The notes under the pieces are model-generated. The model saw nothing but the letters and a program-made list of their open reading frames with translations, did no database searches and had not been told where the DNA came from. DNA of 64,000 nucleotides from Paraburkholderia hospita. Lineage in GTDB: Bacteria; Pseudomonadota; Gammaproteobacteria; Burkholderiales; Burkholderiaceae. The stretch is from positions 1 to 64,000 of the forward strand of contig NZ_CP026109.1 of the NCBI RefSeq assembly GCF_002902965.1, given 5' to 3'. The first letter of the stretch is position 1. Each line of letters starts with the position of its first letter. Both the position numbers and the translations under genes were made by a program. Shown here piece after piece: positions 61,814 through 64,000 of the stretch.

Positions 61814-63061
61814 ATGGCAACGCTGATCACCGATGTAAAGGTCATCCTGACCGCGCCGGAAGGCATCAACCTGATCGTCGTCAAGGTAGAGACCAATCAG
61901 GCTGGACTGTATGGGCTCGGTTGCGCGACGTTTGCGTATCGGCATGTCGCGGTCAAATGTCTGATCGACGAGTATTTGCGGCCACTTCTGATCGGCAGGG
62001 ACGCCGAGGCGATCGAGGAACTGTGGCAACTGATGCACCAGAACGCTTACTGGCGCAACGGCCCCATCGAGAACAATGCGATCTCGGGCATCGACATGGC
62101 CTTATGGGACATCAAGGGCAAGATGGCGAGCATGCCGCTCTATCAGCTCTTTGGCGGCAAGTGCAGGGAAGGGGTACCGATCTACCGTCATGCGGACGGG
62201 CGTGACCTCAACGAATTGTGCGAGAACATCCAGAAGTACCGGGAGCAGGGCATCACGCACATTCGCTGTCAGAGCGGCGGCTACGGCGGAGGCGGCTATG
62301 GCAAGGCGCCACTGGGCGCGCCGGCGCGTGCGCCCGAAGGCGTGTATCTCGACAGCAGGAAGTACATGCGCGAGACGCTCAAACTGTTCGACGGCATCCG
62401 CAGCAAGGTAGGCTTTGACGTCGAGCTGTGTCACGACGTGCATGAACGCCTCAAACCCGTCGAGGCGATCCGCTTCGCGTGCGAGCTCGAGCGATACGAG
62501 CTGTTCTTCCTTGAAGATGCGATTGCGCTGGAAGAGGGCGAATGGATACGGCAATTGCGAGAAAAGACGACGACACCTCTCGCTCAGGGCGAACTCTTCA
62601 ACAACCCGTCCGAATGGCGTTTCATGATCACGGAGCGCCTGATCGACTTCATACGCGTTCACCTGAGCCAGATTGGCGGGATTACTGCCGGACGCAAGCT
62701 GCAGATATTCGCCGAACAGTTTGGCGTGAGGACGGCCTGGCACGGTCCGGGCGATATGTCGCCGATGGCTCACGCGGCGAACATCCATATCGATCTCGCT
62801 GCGCGCAATTTCGGGGTTCAGGAATGGTCGGGCACCGAGCCGCCCAACTTTGTCATTCAGGACCTGAAGGGGCCGCGGGCGGCATTGCTGGACGTCTTCC
62901 CCGGCTTGCCCGAGTTCCGCAACGGGCATGTGTATGCGAACGACAGACCCGGTCTGGGCGTCGATATCGACGAAGCCGAAGCGGCAAAGTACCCGTGCGA
63001 GAACACGGTGACGACCTGGACGCAAACCCGGTTGAAAGACGGTACTTTGCAGACTCCCTGA
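61814..63061 (+). CDS. Mannonate dehydratase-type enolase (ManD/RspA family)
   Basis: A 415-residue enolase-superfamily dehydratase. The capping domain starts ITDVKVILTAPEGINLIVVK. The barrel shows YRHADGRDLNELCENIQKYR, RCQSGGYGGGGYGK, and the metal ligands in FDVELCHDVHERL, LFFLEDAIALEE and QGELFNNPSEW; HGPGDMSPMAHAANIHIDLA holds the catalytic His region. The family dehydrates D-mannonate or D-gluconate to 2-keto-3-deoxygluconate. The ATG at 61814 follows GCAGGAAC, 44 bases after the transporter. Confidence 0.9.
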   Translation: MATLITDVKVILTAPEGINLIVVKVETNQAGLYGLGCATFAYRHVAVKCLIDEYLRPLLIGRDAEAIEELWQLMHQNAYWRNGPIENNAISGIDMALWDIKGKMASMPLYQLFGGKCREGVPIYRHADGRDLNELCENIQKYREQGITHIRCQSGGYGGGGYGKAPLGAPARAPEGVYLDSRKYMRETLKLFDGIRSKVGFDVELCHDVHERLKPVEAIRFACELERYELFFLEDAIALEEGEWIRQLREKTTTPLAQGELFNNPSEWRFMITERLIDFIRVHLSQIGGITAGRKLQIFAEQFGVRTAWHGPGDMSPMAHAANIHIDLAARNFGVQEWSGTEPPNFVIQDLKGPRAALLDVFPGLPEFRNGHVYANDRPGLGVDIDEAEAAKYPCENTVTTWTQTRLKDGTLQTP

Positions 63062-63664
63062 TTGAGAGCAAGGGGGAGCATGTTGTGTGTGCGGTTTGGG
63101 TTTAATTATGTTAGGCGTGCGCGCATGACCATTGGAATTGCCGTGATAATGAGGCAGTTATCACGGCTCGAGCGTGGCCTCTCCATCATCGGCGCACCCA
63201 AGCCTAACAGCGGACGCAGGAGCGTGACGGATGGAGTTGCTCCGCTAAAGTCTACTTTACATCGACTATCAGCTGCAGGTCGAAGGCCGCCGGACAGCCG
63301 GGATCACACGAGCATATGCGTGCCGATGTCGAGCGACTGGCTGTCGGGGCACCATGCTCGCGACGGCATAACCGGCTAATGATTTCCCCGCCGCTTTCCA
63401 CTAATACGGGCGGACGTGCACTAGACGCTATTGCTGCCTTCTGGAAGTCGAGCTTCGGCGCTGCCAGCCAGGCCGCTGATGCGCGGCGTATCCGGCAGCC
63501 ACCAAGGTGACCAACAAGGCCGCGACGCCGCTGGCAGCCAAGCGTAGCGCTCGCTCGTGCCTGCCGCGTTCGCACGTGGCGGGCCGGAGGCTCTAGCGTC
63601 GGGGGACAGCATGCTGGGTCGAAAATTGACTCTCGGCCGAAAGACCGAGACATCCCTGCAACGA
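63062..63664. other. Intergenic region without supported gene
   Basis: A minus-strand segment near 63480-63590 reads LAASGVAALLVTLVAAGYAA, a hydrophobic stretch that could be a fragment of a membrane protein gene, but it has no start, ribosome site or known context. Nothing else is supported. Confidence 0.35.
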
Positions 63665-64000
63665 TTACGATTCCGCGTCCGGTTGCTTTGATGGTTCCGC
63701 CTGCGCGAACGCATCCAGCGCCATCGCATTTGCAGCGAGACGCGATATGGTGGGGTAGCGATTCAATGGGATTTCAAACCTGCGTGCGTTCCAAACCTGA
63801 GGGACCAGACACAGGTCGGCGATGGTTGGAGCGCTACCGAACACAAAGTCGCCGACGCGACGCTCTGAACGTAGCCGACTCTCAAGCGAACTGAAGCCGG
63901 CGTCAATCCAGTGTTGGTACCACTCGGATTTTTGTGCATCTGAGATACTGAGACGCTTTTTAAGGTACTGAATTACGCGCAGGTTGTTGACCGGGTGTAT
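63665..64000 (-). CDS. maiA: Maleylacetoacetate isomerase, C-terminal part (partial)
   Basis: The minus strand at the window's edge encodes 111 residues up to the stop at 63665: IHPVNNLRVIQYLKKRL, WYQHWIDAGFSSLESRL, VFGSAPTIADLCLVPQVWNA, RYPTISRLAANAMALDAF, ending PSKQPDAES. This is the C-terminal domain of zeta-class glutathione transferases that isomerise maleylacetoacetate (or maleylpyruvate) in tyrosine/gentisate degradation. The N-terminal domain lies beyond base 64000. Confidence 0.85.
   Translation of the reverse strand: MHPVNNLRVIQYLKKRLSISDAQKSEWYQHWIDAGFSSLESRLRSERRVGDFVFGSAPTIADLCLVPQVWNARRFEIPLNRYPTISRLAANAMALDAFAQAEPSKQPDAES

Noticed and set aside
62102-63025. 307-codon minus-strand frame over the enolase gene
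   Set aside because: Shadow of the dehydratase reading frame.
63252-63653. 133-codon minus-strand frame near the right end
   Set aside because: Arg/Pro/Ser-rich text without a start signal or motif; treated as non-coding.
1-64000. tRNA, rRNA, CRISPR arrays, type IV secretion and coupling protein genes
   Set aside because: Looked for on both strands by pattern; none was recognisable in the window.

Overview
The window looks like part of a large mobilisable plasmid (or plasmid-derived replicon) of a Burkholderiales bacterium, most likely Paraburkholderia, Caballeronia or Burkholderia. The evidence is a Rep_3 initiator ATG at base 1, a MobC/relaxase module, high G+C, Burkholderia-type families (DUF3331, DUF3717, small H-NS-like protein, MocR, SfnG/SfnR) and Burkholderia-style catabolic clusters. 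No type IV secretion genes, rRNA, tRNA or CRISPR array were seen. All calls come from reading the sequence and its translations; no database search was possible.

Bases 1-14,800 are plasmid backbone: rep, a minus-strand maintenance operon (ArdB/KlcA-type antirestriction protein, DUF932 protein, small proteins) punctuated by GC palindromes, a wrecked ParB-family gene, and a mobilisation module. That module has a helically phased 22-bp repeat array and a hairpin (candidate oriT), MobC, a 1021-residue relaxase, and a 118-residue gene nested inside the relaxase gene in another frame. Decay is strong here: I find relics of a DNA methylase, a DUF3717 gene, parB, a PH-domain membrane protein and a frameshifted small gene.

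Bases 15,670-19,080 hold the most interesting cargo, a two-gene operon joined by an ATGA overlap. It encodes a stand-alone TIR protein and a TIR-like/NACHT/helical-repeat protein. It resembles a bacterial NLR-type antiphage system, but the TIR-like domain fused to the NACHT ATPase appears to lack the catalytic glutamate, while the separate TIR protein keeps it. Next to it an intact IS66-family element (8-bp target duplication) is inserted in a decayed IS1182-family transposase gene.

Bases 23,100-31,550 carry a redox/detoxification block: MocR regulator, azoreductase, SDR, AraC regulator, nitroreductase, AhpD-like protein, glutathione transferase, cupin. Decayed copies of the AhpD-like and glutathione transferase genes lie upstream in the same order. 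Bases 31,670-43,735 form an organosulfur cluster: an eight-gene minus-strand operon (msuE, sfnG, truncated ligase, branched-chain-type ABC transporter), two acyl-CoA-dehydrogenase-like flavoproteins, and the sigma-54 activator SfnR. Good sigma-54 -24/-12 elements stand upstream of two of these units.

Bases 44,000-64,000 contain a DUF3422 protein, a DinB protein, relics of a Toprim primase and exonuclease pair, a PucR-permease-oxidase amine cluster, an epoxide hydrolase, and a sugar-acid cluster (GntR, SDR, MFS transporter, mannonate dehydratase-type enolase). The window ends inside a maleylacetoacetate isomerase-like gene.
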